Source: Clostridia bacterium
GTDB taxonomy: Bacteria; Bacillota; Clostridia; Oscillospirales; Acutalibacteraceae
Assembly: GCA_900771085.1 (NCBI GenBank)
Contig: CAAGMR010000018.1
Coordinates: 4,286 to 68,285 of the forward strand
Direction: 5' to 3'
DNA length: 64,000 bases
Below the pieces are notes generated by a model. The model ran no database searches and was not told where the DNA came from. It saw only the letters and a list, made by a program, of their open reading frames with translations. The position numbers and the translations under genes were made by a program. Positions within the stretch are counted from its first letter, which is position 1; each line of letters begins with the position of its first letter. This document shows, piece by piece, positions 49,356-58,076 of this stretch.

Positions 49356-51062
49356 ATGGGTAACAGCTATGTAATTATCAAAGATGCTCCAAAGATGGAC
49401 TATCTTAAGGATTTCGTTTCTCTTCCTGAGAACTACGGAACATGGGAGTATTTTAACCGCGAAGACATCAAGGCAATCAGAAACACAGTTTTTGAGGCTC
49501 TTGACGATCTCGATGCAAAAGTAAACTTTACTGAAGAAATCAAAAAGTACAAGGAAGTTCTTATTAAGCCTAACCTTGTATTTGTTTACCACAACGTATC
49601 TCTTGATGAACCGGACTATCCGGAAAGCACAGACCCTCGTGTATTCGAGGCTGTTATTGCTTATCTCAAGAAGTATACAAACAATATCACTATTGTTGAG
49701 TCTGCAGGTAAGCCATATCCTACAAAGACTGCTTTCAAGGCTGCAGGATATGACCGTATTGCAAAGTACTACAACACCGGTCTCGTTGCTCTTGAGACTC
49801 AGCCTGTAAGACATTTCTATCTTCCACAGGCAGAAGTAATGAATGAAGTTTATCTTCCTGAAATCCTGGGCCGCGTTGTTGATGGAGATGCATATTACAT
49901 TTCTGTTCCAAAGATGAAGACCAACCTTTATACAGGCGTTACTCTTGGCTTCAAGAATGCAATGGGTACAATCCCATATTTCCTTCGTGAGCGTAACCAT
50001 ACTCATGATATCGACAAGAAGCTCGCTGACCTTCTTTATCTCTTCAAGCCAAACCTTACAGTAATTGATGGTATTATCGGCGGCGAGGGTAACACACCTG
50101 CTCCTGTTGACCCTGTAAAGGTAGGCAAGATTGTTGTTTCAAACCAGTCTGTTGAAGCAGACCGCATTACAACATATATGATGGGCTTTGACCCTGCTGA
50201 GAACAAGCTTCTCATCGAAGCTTCCAAGAGAAACTTCGGCGATGCTGATGTTCAGATTATCGGTGATACTTCTGTAACACCATTCCGTCCTGCAGTTGCA
50301 AGTCTTCTTGATGACAAGACTCATGAGGAATATCCAAACCTTATGGCTGTTGTAGGACATACTCTTCCGGGTGCACCAAAGATTACAGATCCTAATGCTG
50401 TAACACCTGAAATTGCTCTTCAGATTGAGCAGGCTTGTACAGGCGGATGTCTCGCTTCTGTTAAGTTCGGTATGGAATTCTTCCGTTACAAGAAGTCAAT
50501 GAAGCCTGAAAAGCTTAATGTCTGCGTAATTGAAGGACCTGGTATCCCAATCAATGGCACACGTTACTGGTTCGACCGTGACGGTAAGCCATACACAAAG
50601 GATGACCTTGCAAAGATTGACAAGAAAAAGTATGGCATGGGTAACTGTACTCTCAAGGAAGTTGACGATATCTGCTTCTGGAAGGCTACAGGCTGCACAG
50701 ATCCTGCGAAGAATGCTTCTCTTATCTGCATGGCAGGCGGTACTCTCGTTCCAATCGTTAACCCTGCAAACCCATGGCTCATGCATACCGGCTTCAGCCT
50801 TCTCGGCGTAATCGGTCAGAGAGTTGGCCACATTGTTCAGGGCGACTATGTAGACTCACCAAAGATTTCTCATGATGACCACGTTTGGGATCTTCCAAAG
50901 AGCCTCACACCTGCTGATCTTGAGAAAAATTACGTTGAAGCTCCAATGCCAAAAATGAGCCTCATGGATAAGGCTGAACAGTCTGTAAAGCAGCTTTATC
51001 TTGTTCTTTGCGCTCTTCCGCTAAAGCTCAACACAGACTATACAAACGGTCTTAACAAGTAA
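49356..51062 (+). CDS. DUF362 domain protein
   Basis: The 568-residue protein has the DUF362 signature elements: VLIKPNLVF (about residue 68-76), ITIVESAG, ISVPKMKTNLYTGVTLGFKNAMG (core KMKTNLYTGVTLGFKN, about 188-203) and VIDGIIGGEGNTPAP. DUF362 proteins are often linked to iron-sulfur or electron-transfer systems, but the ferredoxin domain that many carry is missing here; only scattered cysteines (CTGGC; CTLKEVDDICFWKATGC) are present. The C-terminal 200 residues are an extension I do not recognise. The start at 49356 has AAAGGTG 6 bases upstream. It is a single-gene unit just before the Stn-like operon. Confidence 0.8.
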   Translation: MGNSYVIIKDAPKMDYLKDFVSLPENYGTWEYFNREDIKAIRNTVFEALDDLDAKVNFTEEIKKYKEVLIKPNLVFVYHNVSLDEPDYPESTDPRVFEAVIAYLKKYTNNITIVESAGKPYPTKTAFKAAGYDRIAKYYNTGLVALETQPVRHFYLPQAEVMNEVYLPEILGRVVDGDAYYISVPKMKTNLYTGVTLGFKNAMGTIPYFLRERNHTHDIDKKLADLLYLFKPNLTVIDGIIGGEGNTPAPVDPVKVGKIVVSNQSVEADRITTYMMGFDPAENKLLIEASKRNFGDADVQIIGDTSVTPFRPAVASLLDDKTHEEYPNLMAVVGHTLPGAPKITDPNAVTPEIALQIEQACTGGCLASVKFGMEFFRYKKSMKPEKLNVCVIEGPGIPINGTRYWFDRDGKPYTKDDLAKIDKKKYGMGNCTLKEVDDICFWKATGCTDPAKNASLICMAGGTLVPIVNPANPWLMHTGFSLLGVIGQRVGHIVQGDYVDSPKISHDDHVWDLPKSLTPADLEKNYVEAPMPKMSLMDKAEQSVKQLYLVLCALPLKLNTDYTNGLNK

Positions 51063-51074
51063 TAAAAATGAACT

Positions 51075-51102
51075 GACCCGAGGATTATCCTCGGGTCTTT
51101 TT
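51075..51102 (+). terminator. intrinsic terminator after the DUF362 gene
   Basis: GACCCGAGGA (51075-51084) and TCCTCGGGTC (51088-51097) form a 10-bp stem followed by five Ts. Confidence 0.93.
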
Positions 51103-51196
51103 GCTTTATTATAAGAAAGTGAAATGGTTAGTGCTTTTCAATAAAAATTAGATAAACATTTCTACCTGGTTGATATGTGTGATAACCGCTACTTCG

Positions 51197-51205
51197 TGTT
51201 AGAAT
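51197..51205 (+). promoter_or_regulatory. candidate extended -10 promoter of the Stn-like operon
   Basis: TGTTAGAAT (51197-51205) fits an extended -10; no -35 at a standard distance is visible. It is about 43 bases before the first GTG start. Confidence 0.35.
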
Positions 51206-51247
51206 AATGGGTAATGACAAAAATAAAACATCAGAGGAGGATTTATT

Positions 51248-51733
51248 GTGGCAGAAACAGTAATGTCAGATTTGACTTTGATTGACCCTGTACTCGATGA
51301 GTACGAAGGTGTTAAGGGAAGTCTTATCGCAATTCTTCAAAAAGCACAGGAAATTTACGGATATCTCCCTGAAGATGTTATCGGTTACATCTCTGAGAGA
51401 ACCGGAATTGCGCCTGCAAGAATTTTTGGCGTAGCAACATTCTATGCTCAGTTCAGACTTAAACCTGTTGGAAAGTACCTTATTATGCTTTGCCAGGGAA
51501 CAGCATGTCATGTTAATGGCTCTGAACTTATTTCATCTGCTATTACAGATGAACTTGGTATAGAAGATGGAGACACAACAGAGGACGGACTTTTCTCTCT
51601 CAAACACGTTGCATGTCTTGGATGCTGCAGCCTTTCACCTGTAATGATGATCAACGATCAGACTTACAGTACACTTACTCCTGACAAAACCAAGAAGGTT
51701 TTAAGAGAACTTGCAGGAGGTGAAGACGCATGA
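51248..51733 (+). CDS. NuoE/HydC-like [2Fe-2S] subunit of a bifurcating NAD(P)H complex (StnA-like)
   Basis: The 161-residue protein is a thioredoxin-fold 2Fe-2S subunit: N-terminal helical part with LIAILQKAQEIYGYLPEDV, and the cluster ligands in CQGTACHVNG and VACLGCCSLSP (about residues 81-127). Such subunits partner NuoF-like flavoproteins and pass or shelve electrons. It starts with GTG at 51248 after AGAGGAGG. Its stop overlaps the next ATG by 4 bases (ATGA). It is the first of three genes; no hydrogenase or formate dehydrogenase catalytic subunit follows, which separates this from HydABC and Hnd. Confidence 0.9.
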   Translation: MAETVMSDLTLIDPVLDEYEGVKGSLIAILQKAQEIYGYLPEDVIGYISERTGIAPARIFGVATFYAQFRLKPVGKYLIMLCQGTACHVNGSELISSAITDELGIEDGDTTEDGLFSLKHVACLGCCSLSPVMMINDQTYSTLTPDKTKKVLRELAGGEDA

Positions 51734-53490
51734 GAATTATAGTTGGCGAAGGCAGCTGCGGTATCGCAGCAGGTGCTGCATCTGTATATGATGCTCTTGC
51801 AAAAAAACTTGAAGCAGCCAATCCGACCGGTGCCGAACTCGGCATTACCGGTTGTATCGGTATGTGTTATCTTGAGCCTATCGTAGACATCTATGATGAC
51901 GAAGGCGAACTTCACAGACTTGTTTCCTTAAAGGAATCAGACGCAGATATCATTTATGAAGCAGTCTGCAAGAACGATTTATCTCTTCTTGAGTCTATTG
52001 GCATCAAGCCTGAAGATGAGGAATTCCTTTCAAAGCAGACTCGTGTAGCTCTTCGTGACTGCGGTCTCATTGATCCTACAAACATTGATGATTATGTTTC
52101 TCACAATGGTTATGAGGCTATTAAAAAGATCCTGACAACAGGAATGACTCCAGACGATGTTATTGAACAGATTGATATTTCCGGACTTAAAGGACGCGGC
52201 GGTGCAGGTTTCTCAACCGCATTCAAGTGGAGAGCAGCGAAGGCGTCGGCCGGAGATGAGAAATATATCATTTGTAATGCCGATGAAGGTGATCCCGGTG
52301 CATTTATGGACCGTGCGGTAATCGAATCTGACCCACACACCCTCATTGAAGGTATGCTTGTTGGTGCTTATGCAATCGGAGCAAAGACAGGTATTGTTTA
52401 CGTTAGAGCAGAGTATCCTCTTGCCATCGTAAGACTTCAGAAGGCTATCGACGATGCAACCGAGAGAGGTTACCTCGGAGATAACATTATGGGTTCCGAT
52501 TTCAGCTGCCGACTTCGCATAAAGGCCGGAGCCGGAGCGTTCGTATGCGGTGAGGAAACCGCACTTATCGAATCCCTTGAAGGTGAGCGAGGAATGCCTC
52601 GCTTAAAGCCACCTTTCCCTGCACAGGAAGGTTACTGGCATAAACCATCCAACATTAACAATGTTGAAACCTATGCCAACGTTCCATGGATTATCAACAA
52701 TGGCGGTGAAGCTTTTGCCGCAATGGGAACAGAGGATTCAAAGGGTACAAAGGTATTCGCTCTTACAGGTAAGATTGCACGTGGCGGTCTTGTTGAAATC
52801 CCAATGGGTAAGACTCTTCGTGACGTAATATTTGACATCGGCGGCGGAATCCGTGGCGGTGCTCAGTTTAAGGCAGTTCAGCTTGGCGGACCATCCGGCG
52901 GATGTGTTCCTGCAGAACTTCTCGATACCATCATCGACTACAAGGCTCTTGGCGCAACAGGCGCAATCATGGGCTCAGGCGGAATGGTAGTAATGGATGA
53001 ATCAACCTGCATGGTTAACATGGCAAAATTCTTCCTCGACTTTACTGCAAAAGAGAGCTGCGGCAAATGTGTTCATTGTCGCATTGGCACAAAGCGCATG
53101 CTTGAAATCCTTGACCGTATTGTTAAAGGCAAGGGCGAAGAAGGCGATGTTGAAAAACTTGAGCAGCTTTGCTATGCCATCAAGGACGGTGCTCTTTGCG
53201 GACTTGGACAGACAGCACCAAACCCTGTTCTTACAACAATCAGATACTTCAGAAATGAATTTGAAGCTCATATTTCCGGACATTCTTGTCCTGCAGGCGA
53301 GTGCCGTGATCTTATCACTTACTCTATTGACCCTGAAAAATGTAAAGGCTGTTCAGCCTGCGCAAGACAGTGTCCTGCAAATGCAATTTCCGGTGAAATC
53401 AAGAATCCGTTTGTTATTGATAATGATGCCTGCGTTAAGTGCGGTAACTGTAAGACAGCATGCCGCTTCGATGCAGTAGTAGTAAAGTAA
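51730..53490 (+). CDS. NuoF/HydB-like FMN and NADH-binding subunit (StnB-like)
   Basis: The 586-residue protein has, in order: a thioredoxin-like 2Fe-2S domain (GEGSCGIAAGA, then GITGCIGMC, residues 1-90), the FMN/NADH domain (GLKGRGGAGFSTAFKW; CNADEGDPGAFMDR; GAGAFVCGEETALIESLEG, about 155-290), the 4Fe-4S site (ESCGKCVHCRIGTKRM, about 440; second half near GLGQTAPNP), and a C-terminal 2x[4Fe-4S] ferredoxin domain (CKGCSACARQC and CVKCGNCKTAC). This matches HydB-type flavin subunits of electron-bifurcating enzymes rather than respiratory NuoF, which lacks the ferredoxin tail. It is 12 bases upstream of the third subunit. Confidence 0.93.
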   Translation: MRIIVGEGSCGIAAGAASVYDALAKKLEAANPTGAELGITGCIGMCYLEPIVDIYDDEGELHRLVSLKESDADIIYEAVCKNDLSLLESIGIKPEDEEFLSKQTRVALRDCGLIDPTNIDDYVSHNGYEAIKKILTTGMTPDDVIEQIDISGLKGRGGAGFSTAFKWRAAKASAGDEKYIICNADEGDPGAFMDRAVIESDPHTLIEGMLVGAYAIGAKTGIVYVRAEYPLAIVRLQKAIDDATERGYLGDNIMGSDFSCRLRIKAGAGAFVCGEETALIESLEGERGMPRLKPPFPAQEGYWHKPSNINNVETYANVPWIINNGGEAFAAMGTEDSKGTKVFALTGKIARGGLVEIPMGKTLRDVIFDIGGGIRGGAQFKAVQLGGPSGGCVPAELLDTIIDYKALGATGAIMGSGGMVVMDESTCMVNMAKFFLDFTAKESCGKCVHCRIGTKRMLEILDRIVKGKGEEGDVEKLEQLCYAIKDGALCGLGQTAPNPVLTTIRYFRNEFEAHISGHSCPAGECRDLITYSIDPEKCKGCSACARQCPANAISGEIKNPFVIDNDACVKCGNCKTACRFDAVVVK

Positions 53491-53502
53491 GGAGGTTTTT
53501 GC

Positions 53503-55554
53503 ATGTCTATCAAATACACAATTGACGGTGTTGAAGTTATCGCAGAACCTTCTGACACCATACTTTCATCTGCTGTAAAAGCAGGAATCGATATTCCAAC
53601 TCTCTGTTTTGACAAGCGCACAGCCATTTATGGCGCATGCGGCGTTTGCGTAGTAGAAGTCGAAGGCGTACCAAAGCTCCTTAGAGCATGCTCCGCCAAA
53701 CCACAGGAAGGATATGTTGTTCACACAGACAGCGAACGTGTAGTTCGTGCAAGAAAGACAGCGTTTGAACTCCTTCTTTCAGACCATACAGGCGATTGCC
53801 GCGGTCCATGTAAACTCAACTGCCCTGCAATGACAGATGTACAGAAGTACGTAAAGGAAATTGCTCAGGGTGACTGCAAGGCTGCAGTTGAGACAATTTA
53901 CGAGGCATTCCCGCTTCCTGCATCTATCGGACGCGTATGTCCTCATCCTTGTGAAGATGCATGTCGCAGAGAACTTGTTGAAGAGCCGCTCTCAATTGCT
54001 TTCCTTAAGGCATATGCAGCTGACAAGGTTCTTGCAAGCGGAGATAAATATGTTGTTCCTGTTGAACCTGATACCGGCAAAAAAGTTGCCATCATCGGTG
54101 GTGGTCCTGCAGGTCTTACAGCAGCTTACTTCCTCCGCAGATTTGGCCATGCTGTTACTATTTTTGATCAGCAGCCAAAGATGGGCGGTATGCTCAGATA
54201 CGGTATTCCTGAATACCGTCTTCCAAAAGCTGTTCTCGATGAAGAGATAGCTATCCTCGCTGAAGCAGGCGTTGTTATGAAAAACAATGTTAAGCTCGGC
54301 AAGGATATTGACTTTGATACCGTAAAAGCAGAATACGATGCAGTTCTTCTTGCAATCGGCGCATGGACATCAATTCCTATGGGCGTTAAGGGAGAAGAAC
54401 TTGAAGGCGTATACGGCGGTATTGATTTCCTTGAAAAACTCGGACTTGGTGAAAAGCCTGTAATCGGTGAAAAGGTTGCCGTTTGTGGCGGTGGTAACAC
54501 TGCAATGGACTGCTGCCGTACAGCTGTAAGACTTGGCGCTAAAGAAGTTTATGTTGTTTACAGACGTACAAAGAATGAAATGCCTGCTGCAGACATCGAA
54601 ATCGAGGAGGCAGAGGAAGAGGGCGTAATCTTTAAGTTCCTCACAAACCCTGCTGAGATTTATGGTTCTGATGGCAAGGTTGAAGGCATCCGCCTTCAGG
54701 TAATGGAACTTGGCGAGCCTGATGCTTCAGGTCGCCGCAGACCGGTTCCTGTTGAAGGTGCAATTGAAGACATTAAGGTTGACAATGTTCTTATGGCTAT
54801 CGGTCAGGTTGCCGATGCCGATGGAATCAGCGGCGTTGAACTTACCCGCAAGGGTACAATCGTTGCAGACGAAGCTACATTCCGCACCAATGTCGACAAT
54901 GTATTTGCTGCAGGTGACGTTACAAACAGAGGCGCAGGTATTGCGATTGAAGCTATCGGCGAAGCTCAGAAGGCAGCTCTTTGCATCAACAACTACCTCG
55001 AAGGTGATGAGGTTCGCTATAAGAGACCTTACTTCGTAGTTCGCGACGACATTACAGAAGAGACCTTCTCAGACAAGCCAAAGATGGCTCGCGCAAAGAT
55101 GCCTGGTCTTACTCCTGAAGAGCGCAGGGACAACTTCGATCCTGTTTACTTCGGCTTCACAGACGAACAGGCAGAGGCTGAAGCTAAGCGCTGTCTCGAG
55201 TGTGGCTGTCATGACTACTATGACTGCCGTCTTATCAGCTACGCTAACTGGTATGATGTTGAGCCTGAAAAGTATCCGGGCGAAGTTCATAACAGAGACG
55301 ACATCAATGTTACAGATGTGATTTCCCACAACCCTGACAAGTGCGTTCTTTGCGGACTCTGCTATCGCACATGTGCAGAAACAGTAGGAAAGAACTTCAT
55401 TGGCCTTTACAACAGAGGCTTTGGCACTATCATCAATGCGATGGTACCAAACGATGCGGCAACCTTCTGCAAGGACTGTCTCAAGTGCGTATCCATCTGC
55501 CCTACAGGTGCTATGAAGTCAGAAGTTCCAACAATCAGAAAAGTCGAAAGATAA
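53503..55554 (+). CDS. GltD/NfnB-like flavoprotein with NuoG-type [2Fe-2S] and C-terminal [4Fe-4S] domains (StnC-like)
   Basis: The 683-residue protein combines: a 2Fe-2S domain (Cys35, Cys46, Cys49, Cys63; CFDKRTAIYGACGVCVVE); a GltD-type iron-sulfur part (CRGPCKLNCPAM and VCPHPCEDACRRE); an FAD site (VAIIGGGPAGLTAAYFLRR, about 193) and an NADPH site (VAVCGGGNTAMDCCRTA with VVYRRTKNEMPA, about 328-365); and C-terminal cysteine groups (CLECGCHDYYDC; CVLCGLCYRTC; CKDCLKCVSIC). NfnB has the middle part only. Fused ends plus NuoE/NuoF-like partners match the three-subunit Sporomusa-type Nfn, which couples NADPH, NADH and ferredoxin by flavin-based electron bifurcation. GGAGG precedes the ATG. 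Confidence 0.88.
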   Translation: MSIKYTIDGVEVIAEPSDTILSSAVKAGIDIPTLCFDKRTAIYGACGVCVVEVEGVPKLLRACSAKPQEGYVVHTDSERVVRARKTAFELLLSDHTGDCRGPCKLNCPAMTDVQKYVKEIAQGDCKAAVETIYEAFPLPASIGRVCPHPCEDACRRELVEEPLSIAFLKAYAADKVLASGDKYVVPVEPDTGKKVAIIGGGPAGLTAAYFLRRFGHAVTIFDQQPKMGGMLRYGIPEYRLPKAVLDEEIAILAEAGVVMKNNVKLGKDIDFDTVKAEYDAVLLAIGAWTSIPMGVKGEELEGVYGGIDFLEKLGLGEKPVIGEKVAVCGGGNTAMDCCRTAVRLGAKEVYVVYRRTKNEMPAADIEIEEAEEEGVIFKFLTNPAEIYGSDGKVEGIRLQVMELGEPDASGRRRPVPVEGAIEDIKVDNVLMAIGQVADADGISGVELTRKGTIVADEATFRTNVDNVFAAGDVTNRGAGIAIEAIGEAQKAALCINNYLEGDEVRYKRPYFVVRDDITEETFSDKPKMARAKMPGLTPEERRDNFDPVYFGFTDEQAEAEAKRCLECGCHDYYDCRLISYANWYDVEPEKYPGEVHNRDDINVTDVISHNPDKCVLCGLCYRTCAETVGKNFIGLYNRGFGTIINAMVPNDAATFCKDCLKCVSICPTGAMKSEVPTIRKVER

Positions 55555-55557
55555 AAT

Positions 55558-55588
55558 AAAAACCCGAGGCTTTTGCCTCGGGTTTTGT
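55558..55588. terminator. bidirectional terminator between the Stn-like operon and aroQ
   Basis: AACCCGAGGC (55561-55570) and GCCTCGGGTT (55575-55584) with an extended A/T pairing on both sides; T tracts occur in both directions. Confidence 0.92.
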
Positions 55589-55591
55589 TTT

Positions 55592-56020
55592 TTATAAAGT
55601 CTTTAAAAAGTCGATTGCTTCAAGATAGCCATCAAAGCCGTGTCCTTTTATTGTTTTCTTTGCAATAAGAGAAACATATGACGTCTGGCGGAAAGGCTCT
55701 CTTGCATCAACGTCTGAGATGTGAACCTCAACGGTAGGGATTGATACTGCCTTTAGGGCGTCAAGGATGGCAACTGATGTGTGGGTGTATCCGCCCGGAT
55801 TGATTACAATGCCGTCAACCTTGTCGAAGTAAGCCTGCTGGATGCAGTCAATGATGTCGCCCTCGTGGTTGGACTGATAAAACTTTACATCTATGTTTTC
55901 GGCTTTGCACTTGTCTGAAATGAGATTTTTGAGATCTTCGTATGTATTGCTGCCATAAATGCCCGGCTCACGAATGCCAAGCATGTTAAGGTTTGGCCCG
56001 TTAATAACAAGTATATTCAA
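55592..56020 (-). CDS. aroQ: 3-dehydroquinate dehydratase, type II
   Basis: The 142-residue protein has the type II signatures: MNILVINGPNLNMLGIREPGIYG (active-site loop with Arg and Tyr; core NGPNLNMLGIREPGIYG), INPGGYTHTSVAI with the base-assisting Asn, VEVHISDVDAREPFR, and a conserved C-terminal helix. It makes 3-dehydroshikimate in the shikimate pathway. The start is a TTG at 56020 with only a weak upstream GAAAG, because no ATG is available at the family's normal N-terminus. It is divergent from the tarI-like gene. Confidence 0.96.
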   Translation of the reverse strand: MNILVINGPNLNMLGIREPGIYGSNTYEDLKNLISDKCKAENIDVKFYQSNHEGDIIDCIQQAYFDKVDGIVINPGGYTHTSVAILDALKAVSIPTVEVHISDVDAREPFRQTSYVSLIAKKTIKGHGFDGYLEAIDFLKTL

Positions 56021-56111
56021 TGGTATGCGCTTCTTTCTTTATAAGTTTTTACTATAATACCATATTTATGCTATTATTTTAAATAAAGTGATTTTTAAAG
56101 CAGGTGCTAAA

Positions 56112-56819
56112 ATGATTTTTGCTGCAGTTCTCGCGGGTGGTATAGGCTCAAGAATGGGCAACCCGGATCTTCCAAAACAGTATATGGAAATTGGCGGTAC
56201 ACCGATTATTATCAGATCGGTTGAAAAATTTACCTGTCGTGTGGACATTGAACATGTTCTCGTTCTTACACCGGAGTCCTGGGTGGAGTATACCAAGAAA
56301 CTCATTGAGGATAAATGTACCGGTGCCGAGAAGGTTTCCGTCATTTCCGGAGGAGAGACAAGAAACGATACTCTTTACAATGCCGTATGCTTCTTTGACG
56401 AAAAGTACGGACTTGATGATGAGACTGTTCTTATAACTCACGACGCAGTAAGACCGTTCATAACACAGAGAATAATAGAAGACAATATTCAGGCGGCTAT
56501 TAATCATGGTGCCTGCGGCACAGCTGTTCCTTCTACAGATACCATTCTGGTGAGCAGGACAGGAGATTCAATAGACAGCATCCCTGACCGCAGCGAACTT
56601 TATTCCATGCAGACACCGCAGACCTTTAAAGCAGCAGAGCTCAAAGCACTTATGGAATCGCTCACAGAGGATGAAGCAAAAACCCTTACGGATGGCTGCA
56701 AGATTTTCCTCATGAAAGGCAAACCGGTTTATATTGTTGCCGGTGAAACATATAACATTAAAATTACCTATCCTTCAGATATTGATTTTGGTGAAGCGTT
56801 TATCAGAAATCAGAAATAA
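56112..56819 (+). CDS. tarI: ribitol-5-phosphate / methylerythritol-4-phosphate cytidylyltransferase (TarI/IspD-like)
   Basis: The 235-residue protein is an IspD-superfamily nucleotidyltransferase: AAVLAGGIGSRMGNPDLPKQY (core LAGGIGSRMG), SGGETRNDTLYNAV, THDAVRPFITQRIIEDNIQAA and QTPQTFK. The GGIGSRMG start, the THDAVRPF.T.RII segment and the ending around ETYNIKIT resemble TarI, which makes CDP-ribitol, more than IspD (AGxGxRM). The next gene, 13 bases away, is a CDP-polyol glycerophosphotransferase-type enzyme, which supports the TarI reading. No TarJ reductase is adjacent, so the polyol source is unclear and IspD remains possible. The ATG at 56112 has AGGTG 5 bases upstream. Confidence 0.8.
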   Translation: MIFAAVLAGGIGSRMGNPDLPKQYMEIGGTPIIIRSVEKFTCRVDIEHVLVLTPESWVEYTKKLIEDKCTGAEKVSVISGGETRNDTLYNAVCFFDEKYGLDDETVLITHDAVRPFITQRIIEDNIQAAINHGACGTAVPSTDTILVSRTGDSIDSIPDRSELYSMQTPQTFKAAELKALMESLTEDEAKTLTDGCKIFLMKGKPVYIVAGETYNIKITYPSDIDFGEAFIRNQK

Positions 56820-56832
56820 AACGGAGTAACGT

Positions 56833-58014
56833 ATGAATGTAAAACAGCTTATGGCTGATGGCATTAAAACGGTGGCATTCAGAGTGTTTGCTTTAAACTT
56901 TAATGTTGCCGCAAAGCTTGGCATTAAAAAGAATTCAATCGTTCTTTTCAACCTTATTGGAAAGAGCGGATTCTCTGGCGCACTCGGTGAAGTTAAAACT
57001 GAACTTGAAAAAATGGGTGGCTTTGATATTGAAATTGTCGACAGAGACAATCTCTTCGCAGGCACAAAGGCGCTCATTAAGTTTATGACCATCGATGCTT
57101 TCAAAATGGCGAGAGCAAGAATTCTTTTTATTAATAATAACTTTTTTCCGTTCGCATATACCAGTCCAAACAAAGAGCAGAAACTGGTTCAGGTCTGGCA
57201 CGGACAGGGTGCGTTTAAAAAGTTCGGCCTTGATATCCCTCAGCCTCCAAAGGTTAGAAAAAAGGAAATCGGAGCCAACAGAAACGTATCCTTTGTCACC
57301 TGTTCGGCTGAGTCCATAAGGCCTATATACATGAGCGCCTTTGGCCTGCCTGCTCAAAAGGTGATTGTCACAGGTAACCCCGTTACCGACTATTTCTTCA
57401 GAGAAGAAAACGTCGGAAACGACGCTGTTATGCGAAAAAGAGCGGCTTTTGATGAAAAATACAAACTTTGTAAAGGCGAACGCCTTTACTTATATGCTCC
57501 GACCTTCAGAGATACACCTGAAGATGATGAAAATATCATAAACAGCATAGACTTAAAACGCCTGAAAATGGCTATAAATAAGGGAATAACAGAGGATTCC
57601 GTACTTCTTGTGAGACTCCACCCGAACGACTCTTCGGGACGTGAGGGCCTAAGAAGGCTCTGCGATTCAGCAGAGGGTATTCTCGATGTCACAGATTACC
57701 CTGATTCCAACGAACTTTGCATTTTATCAGATGTTATCATCACAGACTATTCATCCATATGCATGAACAATGCGCTTCTTAACAAGCCGGTTGTTTTCTA
57801 TGCATATGACTTTGACAGCTTCTCCGGTGCTCGCGACTTTTATTATGATTATGAGAAGACAGTCGGAGGTCCTGTCGCAAATGATATGGATGAGCTTGTC
57901 CGCATATTTGAAGAACAGGATTTCAGACCTGAAAGACTGGCTGCATTCCGTGAACTTCACTTCGGAGACCCTGACGGAAAAGCAACTGTTAAAATGTTGA
58001 ATCAGGTACTGTAA
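56833..58014 (+). CDS. CDP-glycerol/CDP-ribitol glycerophosphotransferase family protein (TagB/TagF/TarL-like)
   Basis: The 393-residue protein matches the teichoic-acid polymerase/primase fold: WHGQGAFKKFG in place of the WHGTPLKKLG motif (His as base, about residue 122-131), VTGNPVTDYFF, YAPTFRDTPED, LLVRLHPNDSS, and ITDYSSICMNNALLNKPVVFYAYDFD (core ITDYSSICMNNALLNKPV, about 300-317). These enzymes add glycerol- or ribitol-phosphate from the CDP-linked donor. At 393 residues it is the catalytic domain alone, as in TagB, without the long extension of TagF. It probably works with the preceding cytidylyltransferase on a surface polymer. Confidence 0.88.
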   Translation: MNVKQLMADGIKTVAFRVFALNFNVAAKLGIKKNSIVLFNLIGKSGFSGALGEVKTELEKMGGFDIEIVDRDNLFAGTKALIKFMTIDAFKMARARILFINNNFFPFAYTSPNKEQKLVQVWHGQGAFKKFGLDIPQPPKVRKKEIGANRNVSFVTCSAESIRPIYMSAFGLPAQKVIVTGNPVTDYFFREENVGNDAVMRKRAAFDEKYKLCKGERLYLYAPTFRDTPEDDENIINSIDLKRLKMAINKGITEDSVLLVRLHPNDSSGREGLRRLCDSAEGILDVTDYPDSNELCILSDVIITDYSSICMNNALLNKPVVFYAYDFDSFSGARDFYYDYEKTVGGPVANDMDELVRIFEEQDFRPERLAAFRELHFGDPDGKATVKMLNQVL

Positions 58015-58076
58015 TTGCATACATCTATGTGATATACTTTTAAAAATCAAAATCTTACTGGCGAAAGGACCCAAAT

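Noticed and set aside
51248..53490. Reading the NuoE/NuoF-like pair as part of respiratory complex I or a HydABC hydrogenase
   Set aside because: The third gene is a GltD/NfnB-like flavoprotein, no H-cluster subunit or membrane subunits follow, and the unit ends in a terminator after it.
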